From a virus: 48,967 nt of DNA. The DNA lies in IMG/VR virus record IMGVR_UViG_3300006929_000025, positions 1-48,967 of that record, one strand, 5' to 3'. Shown piece after piece: positions 34,475 through 43,364 of this stretch (positions are counted from its first letter, which is position 1; the number at the start of each line of letters is the position of its first letter). A model generated the notes under the pieces. That model did not search any database. It was not told the origin of the DNA and saw nothing but the letters and a program-made list of their open reading frames with translations. Made by a program: the position numbers and the translations under genes.

Positions 34475-35361
34475 TATGGGTTCATATATTCATAAAATTT
34501 TATTGGGTTACCAAATGTCCCACACACTGGTCCTACCCCATCGTTTCCACTATAAGTGTCTTCATCATATTCGTTATATTTGTAAGTCCATATATCCCTA
34601 TTAAAAGTTAATTTATAGTAAAAATGGTCCTGTGCTTTTACTAAATTAGGTATTGTTAAAAGAGTCGCCTCTTTATTTAACATTTTTAATATTTGTCCAT
34701 TAGATGCATTAAAAAATTTACAAGCTACATAATATTCATCTGGAAACACAATATCTCTTTTCTTTAAAAAATTTATATAATAACCTTCATTTATAGAATC
34801 TAAAGCTCCGAATTCAAAATTTGCAAATTCTATATCATAATATTGTAAAGGGTTATTTGTTGGGTCTTCTCCAAAAGCTTGTAAATATGCTAGACCGTCG
34901 TAATTAACTGACCCTATAGTATTATCAATTAATACTGTTTTTTTGTTTGCGTTATTAATAGGAATAATAATGGTAAAAATTAAACGTTGTGTTGTTGGGT
35001 CAGGAGAATCAAAATAGTCCATTTTAAAAAAACTTTTTGAGTACGTCTGTTGCCTTCTATAAATTTCTGGCCATGTTATACCTACATTAGAAAAATCTGT
35101 AGAGTAGGCTCCTCCAGTATCGAAAAAATAAAAATCCATTAGTAACCTTCTTTGGGGGTTAGAACTATCATCTAAATAAGTTTCATGTTGGTAGGATGTG
35201 GTTTCAAAATCTTGGATTAGATTTACTGCGTTTTGGATTTCAACTCTTTCCCAAATTTCTATAAGTTGTTCTCTTCCTACTTCGTCAAAATCCGTAGCTA
35301 TAGGTAAAGTAACACCTTTTTCTATATCGTTTATCTTTATTTTAATTCTATTGACAGTCAT
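34474..35361 (-). CDS. Virion structural protein in baseplate region
   Basis: The protein has 295 residues. It begins MTVNRIKIKINDIEKGVTLP and is mixed beta/helical with many aromatic residues (YRRQQTYSKSFFKMDYFDSP, then YDIEFANFEFG). There is one Cys near the end (VCGTFGNPIKFYEYMNP). No family is recognised. The start overlaps the end of the 598-aa gene by 14 bases, and its stop overlaps the giant adhesin ATG. That tight coupling suggests a fixed ratio with its neighbours and a role as fibre connector or baseplate component. Codon use and composition match the operon. Confidence 0.75.
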   Translation of the reverse strand: MTVNRIKIKINDIEKGVTLPIATDFDEVGREQLIEIWERVEIQNAVNLIQDFETTSYQHETYLDDSSNPQRRLLMDFYFFDTGGAYSTDFSNVGITWPEIYRRQQTYSKSFFKMDYFDSPDPTTQRLIFTIIIPINNANKKTVLIDNTIGSVNYDGLAYLQAFGEDPTNNPLQYYDIEFANFEFGALDSINEGYYINFLKKRDIVFPDEYYVACKFFNASNGQILKMLNKEATLLTIPNLVKAQDHFYYKLTFNRDIWTYKYNEYDEDTYSGNDGVGPVCGTFGNPIKFYEYMNP

Positions 35362-37144
35362 CTATTTCTGGTGGTAAAATTATACTTTCGGTAACAAAGT
35401 TTTTATCCTCATCTACAAATACGGGTTTTATATAAAATGGTACCATTTTAAATGGGTAATGTGCGTCATTAGTATATGGATAACCCACACCATTAGTAGG
35501 TGAATCAAAAAACCCTATATCCAATATACTTCTCCATCTCCATAATTGTTCGTTTTGTGAATAATACGAATATTGGGGAACGTATTTATAATTAGCTTCT
35601 GTTTCTATAGCTACAGAATATTTTCTTATAGGTATTCGGTGGTGAGACTGATAAGTATAACCTCCAGGTATTTCACCTCCTGTTGGGGTACTAAAAGTAC
35701 CCGGATTGAATTTAAGTTTATGTGAAATTTCAGAAATAACTCTTTCTTCTAACTCAAATTTACTATACTCTACAAAAGCGCCTCTAAAGGTATCTCCCGA
35801 TACTGGAAACTGTATCCCTATCCCCGTACTTATGATATTAGTGGGGTTAAATGATGGAAAGTCGTCCTCTACACCAACTGGAATAAAATTCCAATCCCAT
35901 CCGTACCCTAATGAACTCTGAGTATTTTGGGGTCCGTCTGGTAGGTGGTTAATTCCATCCGCCGCATTAGGTTTCCAAATACCACTCATGTTAGTTGAGA
36001 AAATAGTAAGATATAAATCGGTTATAGGTCTATTTAAATTATCAGATAAAACCCCAACATCTAAATCGTTATTAAAATTCCATTCATAACCTTTATACTC
36101 GTTTCTCCAAACCGGGTGACATATTTTACTTACAGGGGAATCCTTATCTAAAAAATATTTTTCTCTTTTAGTAAAGATTCCTTTTTGAAATCCGGTTGTC
36201 CCCATAAAATAATCTTCTGGATTGGTGAGAAGTTTGTGAATATGTACATAATAATCACATAGAGTTTCTGCACTATTTTGTATGTTGGTTATTTTTCTAA
36301 AATTACCTACTTGCCCATCTGGTGGTAAGTTAGATGCTGATGGTTCTCTTAAAATAATATTAAAAATATATTCTTCCGTGTTGTAGTCTACACTCCCTAA
36401 AGAAAATACTTTATCAAACACTTCTCCATTTATATCGGTTAAAAGAGTAGAACCATTTATAGCGTTACTAGTCCCACCATTACCAATTCCTTGGTCAAAA
36501 ATTACATGGTCTTCAGCATTTAAACCATGTTTAACAGGACAAATAAATTGTAAGGCTGCTTTACCTTGTATTTCTACATTTTGAGTATAAAAAGGAATTC
36601 CAGATTGTGATTCAAACTCAACACCCGTTTGTGTTGTATAGTCAGTTAAGTACCTCATAGGTTGTTCACTATCATGTCTATAAACATATGATTCATATAA
36701 AGCCCAAGTATCTGTTTTTGCAGAAAATTCATTCCATTGGTGCTCTGAAGTTAACCCAAACCAAGGTTGTATAACCCCTTGTGGGATAAAGTCAAAAAAC
36801 TGAAAAGATGGGTAACCACAAGCTTCTGTGTCTGCAGAGGTAGGCATTAAACCCGTAACAGGGTTTGGTACATAATAAAGTTCATAACCAACAAAAGTAG
36901 GGTCACTTGTACAACCGGTTAAAGGATTACTTGTAATTGGCATTATACCACCATAAAGTCTATAAGTACTACTAAATTCTCTTTCTAAATAGTATTGGTT
37001 TGGTAGGTTTACCGTAGCATTTCTATCCCCTTCAATCATATTCAATCGTGAAGCTTCTAACGGCATAGGTATCGACTCGTCTCTATCTAAAGAACCGACA
37101 TACCTTTGTGAACCTCTTACTATTCTTATTGAGTCATTATACAT
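35348..37144 (-). CDS. Virion structural protein in baseplate region
   Basis: The protein has 598 residues without a recognised family. It starts MYNDSIRIVRGSQRYVGSL and has many Tyr, Trp, Phe and Pro residues, mixed beta composition and few Cys. Segments such as ALQFICPVKHGLNAEDHVIFD (about 203-223) resemble beta-sandwich virion domains. Near the end are HHRIPIRKYSVAIETEAN and a Tyr-rich YKYVPQYSYYSQNEQLWRW. It overlaps the next gene downstream by 14 bases and the membrane-containing virion protein upstream by 8 bases. It lies about four genes from gp6 and gp25, so a baseplate location is expected. No enzymatic motif is seen. Confidence 0.75.
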   Translation of the reverse strand: MYNDSIRIVRGSQRYVGSLDRDESIPMPLEASRLNMIEGDRNATVNLPNQYYLEREFSSTYRLYGGIMPITSNPLTGCTSDPTFVGYELYYVPNPVTGLMPTSADTEACGYPSFQFFDFIPQGVIQPWFGLTSEHQWNEFSAKTDTWALYESYVYRHDSEQPMRYLTDYTTQTGVEFESQSGIPFYTQNVEIQGKAALQFICPVKHGLNAEDHVIFDQGIGNGGTSNAINGSTLLTDINGEVFDKVFSLGSVDYNTEEYIFNIILREPSASNLPPDGQVGNFRKITNIQNSAETLCDYYVHIHKLLTNPEDYFMGTTGFQKGIFTKREKYFLDKDSPVSKICHPVWRNEYKGYEWNFNNDLDVGVLSDNLNRPITDLYLTIFSTNMSGIWKPNAADGINHLPDGPQNTQSSLGYGWDWNFIPVGVEDDFPSFNPTNIISTGIGIQFPVSGDTFRGAFVEYSKFELEERVISEISHKLKFNPGTFSTPTGGEIPGGYTYQSHHRIPIRKYSVAIETEANYKYVPQYSYYSQNEQLWRWRSILDIGFFDSPTNGVGYPYTNDAHYPFKMVPFYIKPVFVDEDKNFVTESIILPPEIDDCQ

Positions 37145-40100
37145 AATCTTCTTCTGTATCTATATATCTTTTACTAAATTCATTATAAGCTGTACTACCA
37201 TTTCTTAAACCAAAATAAAAATGGAAGTGTGTAGCTAGTCTCATATCAAAACTTGTAACCCACGGTGGTGTTCCAAAAGGACCGTAAGTAGGTGATGATG
37301 GTGCAGCATTATTACTTATAGGTGATAATGATGTAACATCAAAATACGGACTTGGTTGGTGGTTTATAGTAATAATTGTGTTAGTGTCCCAATAATTCTG
37401 TTGGTCACCAAATGGGGTGGGACCGTTATCCCAAGGATAGTAAGGTACAATTTGCGTCCAATTTATACCCGTACATATTCCAGTATCACCCCCTAATAAA
37501 CAATCTCTTAATGTTTGTTCTTCTACTTTAAAATCAATCACACATATACCAGCTGAGGTAGTACCCTGACATTGTGGTGCACCTACCAACAAACAATTCC
37601 AATAAAAAGGATTGTTTTCTGCTGCTATTTGTGCAGTTGTACCCGCAGGGTTATTTAGTGACTGTTCAAATTCTTGTGGTGTAACAAATTCTGCAATCCC
37701 AAATTGGTTGTTTTGGGAAAAAGCTTGAGCTATATCACCGTCTAAAACTAAATCCGTGTTGTTATTAAAGAAGCAATTTCCTGGTACTGTACCCCAAAAA
37801 GGAAAAATGTTATTCATTCTCCAGAATAATCTTGCAATACCTATATAACTCACTAAATCACTAGTATTTTGACGAGAGGTAGAACCTAATTCTGGCATCA
37901 TACTACATTTTTCTGCTCCTGCTGCGGATGAACAAACTTCTTTTAATTGTTTACTAGGCACACCCAGTTCAGTTAAAGTGGTGGAATAAAGTATGTTTGA
38001 GAAGGTTCCCTCTGGATAAGGTAAACTAGGTGACCAAGGTGATGCTCTATAATAAAATTTACCTTGTACTGGTGAATAGTATAACGTTCTTTCACAATAA
38101 CTTGCCACATCATTTACTACTTTCATTTTAAACTGAAAATGGTATAAAAATCCATTTAACCAATCATTATTATAAGTTTCACTAATTCCTCCTTCACATA
38201 AAAAGTCAAAAACCGTTCTTCTTGTTCTCCACTCCATAAGACCTCTCCACACAGAAGAGTTTACTAATAGTAACGCGGATACACAACCACCAATAAAGGC
38301 TGCAACAGTAGCGTATAAGGCTACTTGTACCCCAAGTACTACACCAGCATAAGCATTTATACCCGCTGTACAAAGTGCTTGTAGGAAACCCCCTAAACTT
38401 GGGATAATAGCCGCTAAACAGGCAACAGTAACAATTGCCATTGCAGCAGTTACAACACCCATAAGAACATTCATTGTTCCGTTAATCGCATTTAATACTG
38501 TACCACCTAACCCAACAGTAAAGCATCCCCATCCAGCACCTCCTCCAGCTGCATTCCAACCTTGTGTTCCCGCATTTGCTTGAGAGTCTATTGGTGTTGC
38601 GTTAGCGGAGGGGAAACCACCAAAAGGTGGAAGAGTTTGACAACTAGCATCTGCATCTGCTCCTGCTGTGGAAGCATTACCACTAACATTTACTAAACTA
38701 CCAAAATTTAAAGTTAAAACAAAAGTAAAAAGGTCTGCATTACACTGACAATCTTCACAATCGTCATAATTTTTTAAAGGTAAGGTTATACGAGGACCAG
38801 TAACAATAGCGTGTACAGCGTTAAAAATAACAGTAACTAATAAAAATACAAAAACTGTCCAAGCATTAGGGTAGCCAGGAATCAATCCAATTGCATCGAG
38901 TAGGAATCCTAAAGCCATGTAGATAAGATAAGCGTATAATAACACTATCACCATAGTAATAAGTGTTGAAAAAATATTAGATAAAATATATGAAAACGTA
39001 TTTTCTTTTATTGCATTATTAGAGGGTACGTCGGTTACCAGTCCTGCACAATCTTTTTCTGCTGCAGGTTTTATTCTTTTAATACCTATATGTCTCCATT
39101 TACCACTAAGGAAAAAACCAGCTAAACCACCAACAGGTTTTACCCATTTTTTTAAAAATAAAGAAGTGGTGTAAACCTGTGAATATCTCATACTATAGAA
39201 ATAATCATTTGTCGCTATAACATCAGTTAAAGACGGATAATCATTTATGTCTACAGAGAATGAATAAGACGCTTCTTCTGGTGATATTGTACCAGCAACA
39301 ACATTTGCTCCAGCGTCAGCAGCTATCGATGTGTATTCTTTAATGTTGGGTACCAGATATTCACCCCTTTTTCTAAGTCTTGCTCCTGAACCATCAGTTA
39401 AAAATTTAAATCTAAATCTATATTTTCCAGTAGTAGGAATTCCCACAGTTGGGTCGTTAGATATTTCTTCTTCGCCAAATTCGTTAGTTATGGTATAATT
39501 CATGTTCATAGGAACATTTATTACATATTTACCATCATCATCTATAATAGCTGGAAAATCAAATCTTTCTAAAACCGGTACGGTTTGTCCATTAGTTACC
39601 CTTGTGAAAATAGTTTGTCTAATAGCTTCTACACTACCAGGCCCACTAACTAAAGAACATTTATCACCTTGTAATCTTCTAGGTACACAATTTCTATTAA
39701 GAGAGTTTTTACCATCATCTGTACCTATAGACCCCATAAAAACAGATGTAGGTTGTATATCTACACCAGAATCTCTTAAATCAAAATCTAAACGATTTAT
39801 AGCTGCTTTACAAATAGATTCTTCCCCCCAAAAAGGAAATACGTCTATTGTTTTTGTTTGGGTTATGATTTGGGGTAATTCATCTATACTCGCAGATTCT
39901 TTAAATTTTGCACCATCAAATTCTCCTTCATTTGCTTTTCCCGTAATAATAATATCTTGTGGACTTAATGAAAAACAACCAATAGAACTCATATCTGTTT
40001 CCATTAGTATCTGGTGATTCCCTACTGGCACACCATAAATTAAAAAGTCTCCAGAGTCGTTAGTTTTTACCGTAAATTGATAGTATTTGTTGTAGACATA

Positions 40101-40502
40101 ACTTACTTCTTGATTTAGTAGAAGTTCGTTTTCTTTAGGAAAGCTACCTGTATTTACATGCCCATCGTAGTCGGGTTCAGCAGGTAATAAATTATACCTA
40201 TACCCTAGTTCATTCCTATTTTGTATTTTTTTATAAGGGTATAGAGCCTTTATAACTTCATTTTTTTCATCCTCATCATCTAAGGGTATAAAAACACCAA
40301 TTTTTGCATTAGGTACCCCAAAACCCCCATTCGCTATTACTCTACCCGCTATAACACCAAAATCAGAACAATCTCTATTATAAACATCTGCTTGATTTAT
40401 ACTTAAACTCAATATCTCCAGCCTATCAAAATCTTGGTCTAAATTGATTTTAACTTCTTTGTCAACACCTACTTGAGCTTTTATTCTTATGTTCTTTGGC
40501 AT
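37137..40502 (-). CDS. Large virion-operon protein with multiple transmembrane segments
   Basis: The protein has 1121 residues. Residues about 48-170 form an Ig-like/CarboxypepD-regulatory-like domain (VIAGRVIANGGFGVPNAKIGVF, then SGDFLIYGVPVGNHQI). At about 504-535 and 547-568 are two strongly hydrophobic stretches (STLITMVIVLLYAYLIYMAL; WTVFVFLLVTVIFNAV). Two more lie at about 668-702 and 716-748, separated by a Cys/Gly-rich region with DCEDCQC. Such long hydrophobic segments are unusual in a baseplate operon and suggest a protein that enters or spans the host membrane during genome delivery. It could be a pilot-type protein or a baseplate hub part. The gene has an AATATTTAT box 15 bases upstream and starts 72 bases from the gp6-like gene. 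Confidence 0.78.
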   Translation of the reverse strand: MPKNIRIKAQVGVDKEVKINLDQDFDRLEILSLSINQADVYNRDCSDFGVIAGRVIANGGFGVPNAKIGVFIPLDDEDEKNEVIKALYPYKKIQNRNELGYRYNLLPAEPDYDGHVNTGSFPKENELLLNQEVSYVYNKYYQFTVKTNDSGDFLIYGVPVGNHQILMETDMSSIGCFSLSPQDIIITGKANEGEFDGAKFKESASIDELPQIITQTKTIDVFPFWGEESICKAAINRLDFDLRDSGVDIQPTSVFMGSIGTDDGKNSLNRNCVPRRLQGDKCSLVSGPGSVEAIRQTIFTRVTNGQTVPVLERFDFPAIIDDDGKYVINVPMNMNYTITNEFGEEEISNDPTVGIPTTGKYRFRFKFLTDGSGARLRKRGEYLVPNIKEYTSIAADAGANVVAGTISPEEASYSFSVDINDYPSLTDVIATNDYFYSMRYSQVYTTSLFLKKWVKPVGGLAGFFLSGKWRHIGIKRIKPAAEKDCAGLVTDVPSNNAIKENTFSYILSNIFSTLITMVIVLLYAYLIYMALGFLLDAIGLIPGYPNAWTVFVFLLVTVIFNAVHAIVTGPRITLPLKNYDDCEDCQCNADLFTFVLTLNFGSLVNVSGNASTAGADADASCQTLPPFGGFPSANATPIDSQANAGTQGWNAAGGGAGWGCFTVGLGGTVLNAINGTMNVLMGVVTAAMAIVTVACLAAIIPSLGGFLQALCTAGINAYAGVVLGVQVALYATVAAFIGGCVSALLLVNSSVWRGLMEWRTRRTVFDFLCEGGISETYNNDWLNGFLYHFQFKMKVVNDVASYCERTLYYSPVQGKFYYRASPWSPSLPYPEGTFSNILYSTTLTELGVPSKQLKEVCSSAAGAEKCSMMPELGSTSRQNTSDLVSYIGIARLFWRMNNIFPFWGTVPGNCFFNNNTDLVLDGDIAQAFSQNNQFGIAEFVTPQEFEQSLNNPAGTTAQIAAENNPFYWNCLLVGAPQCQGTTSAGICVIDFKVEEQTLRDCLLGGDTGICTGINWTQIVPYYPWDNGPTPFGDQQNYWDTNTIITINHQPSPYFDVTSLSPISNNAAPSSPTYGPFGTPPWVTSFDMRLATHFHFYFGLRNGSTAYNEFSKRYIDTEEDYV

Positions 40503-40516
40503 ACCTTTTCTTTCTT

Positions 40517-40531
40517 GATAAATATTTTATC
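40517..40531 (-). promoter_or_regulatory. Palindromic AT-rich box in the 72-bp gap after the gp6-like gene
   Basis: GATAAA and TTTATC flank ATA to form a 15-base palindrome containing AATATTTAT, ending 14 bases before the ATG at 40502. The 72-base gap (40503-40574) is the largest in the window. This box is the best candidate for a late promoter feeding the tail-protein genes downstream. No hairpin terminator with a GC-rich stem is visible for the gp6-like gene. Confidence 0.4.
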
Positions 40532-40574
40532 TCTTAAAATTAAAGATATTAAGTTAAAAGACTTTGTAAATGTT

Positions 40575-42416
40575 CTAAGAGAAGTTAGGTGTGAATGGTT
40601 GTTTAACTCTAACAACAATGTCTTTATTAGGAAATCTAACTTGTGGAACCTCGTCTGGTTGAAAAAATATCGTATCATTTGTTAACATAATTTGTTGTGT
40701 CGTAGGGTCTGAATACGGTTGTGAAATTTGGGAGTTAGAGTACTCTGAACCAGTTTTATTAAATATTCTCATATCAGTGACATTTGTAACCCCTGGTTGA
40801 GTTGTAATATCACTACTTAATTGAGATATATTAAGTTGTCTTCCCATCTCCATTTTATTTGTACTAAAATAGTCTGATATTTTTTCAATAACGTTACTAA
40901 CAATCTGACTTTGATTACCTGAAGAATCTATTATTAAGTCTACTTCTACCTTTAAATCTATAACTTTAGCTGAAGATATTTCTATATAATCATTTAACAT
41001 TCTATAATTAGATAGATATTCTGTAATATTTTGTTTTAAGGAATTAGAAACTCGGGAAGTTAGTTTACCTTGTGGTGTATAAGATAATATTTGTATTTTT
41101 ACTTTATTTTCTACTTCTGTAACACCTACTTTCGCTGCTGAACCAAACATCGCAGGCATCATTTGAATTCTAGAAATATAATCTTTTATAGTTACTGCTC
41201 TATTTTGTGCTGCAAAATTAAAAGTAATATAGTTTCTAATTTCTTCAGTGGTCATTAAATCAGCACCTCCTATTGCTGCTGTAACATTTTTAACTGTTAA
41301 ACTATTACTAACAGAACCATTAACAGATGGTACTGGTCCAGAAACTATGAAATCTACAGTCCCTATTGAGTTTATAGCCCCTGCACCTACATTCGATACT
41401 TTTCCACCACCAATCCTATATTGTATGAATAATGTACTATTTCCTCTCACTGCATTTCCTAAAGAAATATTATTCATAAATTTATTAAGACTAAGTGTAA
41501 CACCATATTTACTAAATTCATTTAATAAACTTTGGGAACTATTATTACCACTACCAAAAGTTAAAAAATAAAATCCTTCCGGTGTATATTCAGTAACAAA
41601 TCGTTGGTCAGTGGGTAGGTATTTACCTATTTTTAATCCTGGTTCATCTGCTGGTAAAGATGGGTCTGCTATAAAAATTTCATTTTCTGCTAACGCGTCT
41701 ACTTCGTACCATCTACTATTAGAATGATTTATAAATTCTAGGTCTGTGGGTAAAGTTGTAAAACCAACCCCCTCTTTTTCTATGACAGAAGTAACCCCTA
41801 ACACATTTCTTTCTGGTAAAAATAATTTGTAAAAAGGAGTGGCTATCCCATCAGTTATTTCCTTTTTAAAAATTTTAGTAACCCCATTAATAAAAACTTC
41901 TCTTTTTGTTATAGTATAATTTTGTATAATACCATTAGCATTAAAATTAGGAACTTTAGTTCTATTAGGTGTCCCATCTATAGAGTAAGGTGATGAGAAA
42001 TCACAATCGTTTGCTAATTCATATGTTTGACCGGCTCCTTGTACTTGTGAACCTTTTCTTAAAAATCCTAAATATCTAAAATCTTCTTTGTCACCATTAA
42101 CTGGTACTATTATACTTAAATCACATAGAGCTAGTGATGGTCTATTACCTGGTATTTTTAAACCATATGTCCTTGCTATATTATAAAGTGAACTTCTTTG
42201 TTGTGCATATTGTAAAACAGTTTCTTGTAGTGTTCTATCAATATTATAGTGTAGGTTATCCGCTATCGCAGCATTTAAATCCAAAAATAAAGAATATATG
42301 GATGCATCACTTGTATCTTGGATTAGGTCTGGATAATAGGTTTTAGTTAGACGAATTAATTCGTTTTTTAACCCTATAAAATCTCTTTCTGTATAATTTA
42401 ATTTTTTAGTCGCCAT
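40575..42416 (-). CDS. 6: Baseplate wedge protein, T4 gp6/baseplate J-like
   Basis: The protein has 613 residues. The N-terminus (KKLNYTERDFIGLKNELIRL, TYYPDLIQDTSDASIYSLFL, then DNLHYNIDRTLQETVL) is the hallmark of T4 gp6-type wedge proteins. The middle includes the baseplate J-like region with ADLMTTEEIRNYITFNFAAQNRAVT (about 380-410), where TTEEIR and a later RAVTIKDY are typical. The C-terminal part (EVDLIIDSSGNQSQ, then ISQLSSDITTQPGVTNV) fits the outer domain. In T4, gp6 joins with gp7, gp53 and gp25 to form the wedge that starts sheath contraction. The gene is directly adjacent to gp25 (one-base gap), as expected for this module. The length is close to T4 gp6 (660). Confidence 0.93.
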   Translation of the reverse strand: MATKKLNYTERDFIGLKNELIRLTKTYYPDLIQDTSDASIYSLFLDLNAAIADNLHYNIDRTLQETVLQYAQQRSSLYNIARTYGLKIPGNRPSLALCDLSIIVPVNGDKEDFRYLGFLRKGSQVQGAGQTYELANDCDFSSPYSIDGTPNRTKVPNFNANGIIQNYTITKREVFINGVTKIFKKEITDGIATPFYKLFLPERNVLGVTSVIEKEGVGFTTLPTDLEFINHSNSRWYEVDALAENEIFIADPSLPADEPGLKIGKYLPTDQRFVTEYTPEGFYFLTFGSGNNSSQSLLNEFSKYGVTLSLNKFMNNISLGNAVRGNSTLFIQYRIGGGKVSNVGAGAINSIGTVDFIVSGPVPSVNGSVSNSLTVKNVTAAIGGADLMTTEEIRNYITFNFAAQNRAVTIKDYISRIQMMPAMFGSAAKVGVTEVENKVKIQILSYTPQGKLTSRVSNSLKQNITEYLSNYRMLNDYIEISSAKVIDLKVEVDLIIDSSGNQSQIVSNVIEKISDYFSTNKMEMGRQLNISQLSSDITTQPGVTNVTDMRIFNKTGSEYSNSQISQPYSDPTTQQIMLTNDTIFFQPDEVPQVRFPNKDIVVRVKQPFTPNFS

Positions 42417-42417
42417 A

Positions 42418-42894
42418 TTATAAGTTTAAGACTATTACGTCACTACTTTCAAATACATTATCTTTAATAGTGTATTCTACTGTTATTTTTGCTGTATATT
42501 CTTCCGTCCCATCTCCTGCCACAGAAGCTATTCTATCGTCTATCTGAGAAGTTATAACGTTTGTTTCATCATTAACCTCTTCTAACCTAGCGTCACTCAT
42601 ACTTTGTATTTTAAAGTCGTTAATGATAACATTAGGAATATACTTTGCTACCACATCACTTAATTCAGATTGTATGGATTCAAAAGTTAAACTATCTAAA
42701 GGTTCAAATACAAATTCATATAATCTAGTGCCAAAATCAGGTAAAAAGAATCTACTTCCTTTTTTTGTTAGTAAAAGATGAATTAAATTAGCTCTTATTT
42801 CCTCTCTAGGTGTAGCAGTAGTTTGTAGGAAAAAACCACTAGGGCTGTCACCAAATGGAAACGCTATACCATATCTTTCTTTTGTTAGCTTCAT
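42418..42894 (-). CDS. 25: Baseplate wedge protein, gp25/GPW-like
   Basis: The protein has 158 residues of the gp25 family, beginning with GIAFPFGDSPSGFFLQTTA. The core motifs REEIRANLIHLLLTKKG, FLPDFGTRLYEFVFEP and the helix LTFESIQSELSDVVAKYIP are those of sheath-platform proteins in contractile phages and related injection machines. A C-terminal extension of about 40 residues ends in paired beta strands (AKITVEYTIKDNVFESSDV), a little longer than the 132 residues of T4 gp25. The protein anchors the baseplate wedge to the first sheath ring. It is followed by gp6 after one base. An AATATTTAT box lies seven bases upstream of the ATG and overlaps the stop of the 66-aa gene. Confidence 0.95.
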   Translation of the reverse strand: MKLTKERYGIAFPFGDSPSGFFLQTTATPREEIRANLIHLLLTKKGSRFFLPDFGTRLYEFVFEPLDSLTFESIQSELSDVVAKYIPNVIINDFKIQSMSDARLEEVNDETNVITSQIDDRIASVAGDGTEEYTAKITVEYTIKDNVFESSDVIVLNL

Positions 42895-42901
42895 ATCATT
42901 A

Positions 42902-42910
42902 ATAAATATT
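42902..42910 (-). promoter_or_regulatory. AATATTTAT box upstream of gp25-like gene
   Basis: The nonamer lies seven bases before the gp25-like ATG at 42894 and overlaps the stop codon of the 66-aa gene. It is the first such box of the 34-kb virion operon in transcription order. The short spacing would imply a very short leader if it were a minus-10 element, so a translation role is also possible. Confidence 0.38.
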
Positions 42911-43109
42911 ACCGCTCTACTTTTGCAAACATCTGTTCCATAATACTTTCTATAGCACCTATAACAGCATACTGGTCATCACCCCATTGAGACTTGTGTT
43001 TAACTATAATTTTTTCTATGCACTCCTTTAAATCGTCAGCCAATAAATCCCATTTATCTGGTTGATAATCCCATTGCTCTCTTAATATTTTTTTAATTAG
43101 TGGTTTCAT
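42909..43109 (-). CDS. Small 66-aa protein with tag-like N-terminus
   Basis: The protein has 66 residues. It starts MKPLIKKILREQW, with a basic amphipathic helix ending in L-R-E, similar in shape to the tag at the start of the 597-aa protein. The rest (WDLLADDLKECIEKII, then YAVIGAIESIMEQMFAKVER) is helical with one Cys. No family is recognised. An AATATTTAT box lies five bases before the ATG. The gene lies just upstream of gp25. A small virion or internal head protein, or a chaperone of baseplate assembly, is possible. The composition and context make it credible as a real gene despite its size. Confidence 0.7.
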   Translation of the reverse strand: MKPLIKKILREQWDYQPDKWDLLADDLKECIEKIIVKHKSQWGDDQYAVIGAIESIMEQMFAKVER

Positions 43110-43114
43110 TTATT

Positions 43115-43123
43115 ATAAATATT
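43115..43123 (-). promoter_or_regulatory. AATATTTAT box upstream of the 66-aa gene
   Basis: The coding strand reads AATATTTATAATAAA and then the ATG at 43109. It lies in a 27-base gap, one of the few in this segment. The opposite strand reads TATAAATA at 43114-43121, an exact T4 late-promoter match, but it points toward antisense transcription of the upstream genes. Confidence 0.38.
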
Positions 43124-43136
43124 ACTTAGGGGTGAA

Positions 43137-43364
43137 TTAAATGTTTTTAACTTTTAAGTCTTCTCTTAATTCTTTGGATGTTTTTTGGTGTGGTGGCCAA
43201 TATGGACAATGTCTACACCCACTCCCACAACAACTACCTCTACGAATATGGTAATCTTCAGTCATTACCATTAGCCCTTCCTTAGTAACATAAAAATCTT
43301 TTGGTTTAAATTTTGTTTGTTCTTGGCGATACAACTCTGTTATCCAATCATCTTTTCTTATCAT
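43137..43364 (-). CDS. DUF5522-like Cys-rich protein
   Basis: The protein has 75 residues from the ATG at 43364 (the frame also opens at a GTG at 43391, which would add nine residues and overlap the upstream gene more deeply). The segment FYVTKEGLMVMTEDYHIRR followed by GSCCGSGCRHCPY matches DUF5522, a small Cys-rich family that is common in Bacteroidota and other bacteria. The four-cysteine cluster CC-x2-C-x2-C could bind a metal. It overlaps the end of the zinc-ribbon gene by 17 bases. It may be a host-derived metabolic accessory gene. The function of the family is unknown to me. Confidence 0.77.
   Translation of the reverse strand: MIRKDDWITELYRQEQTKFKPKDFYVTKEGLMVMTEDYHIRRGSCCGSGCRHCPYWPPHQKTSKELREDLKVKNI

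Noticed and set aside
39502-40017. 171-aa plus-strand frame
   Set aside because: Antisense to the 1121-aa virion gene, whose Ig-like domain is encoded close by; no recognisable protein features.
40487-40678. 63-aa minus-strand frame between gp6-like and the membrane-containing virion gene
   Set aside because: It overlaps the last 100 bases of the gp6-like gene in another frame, has low-complexity content and no family resemblance; the gap is better read as a promoter region.
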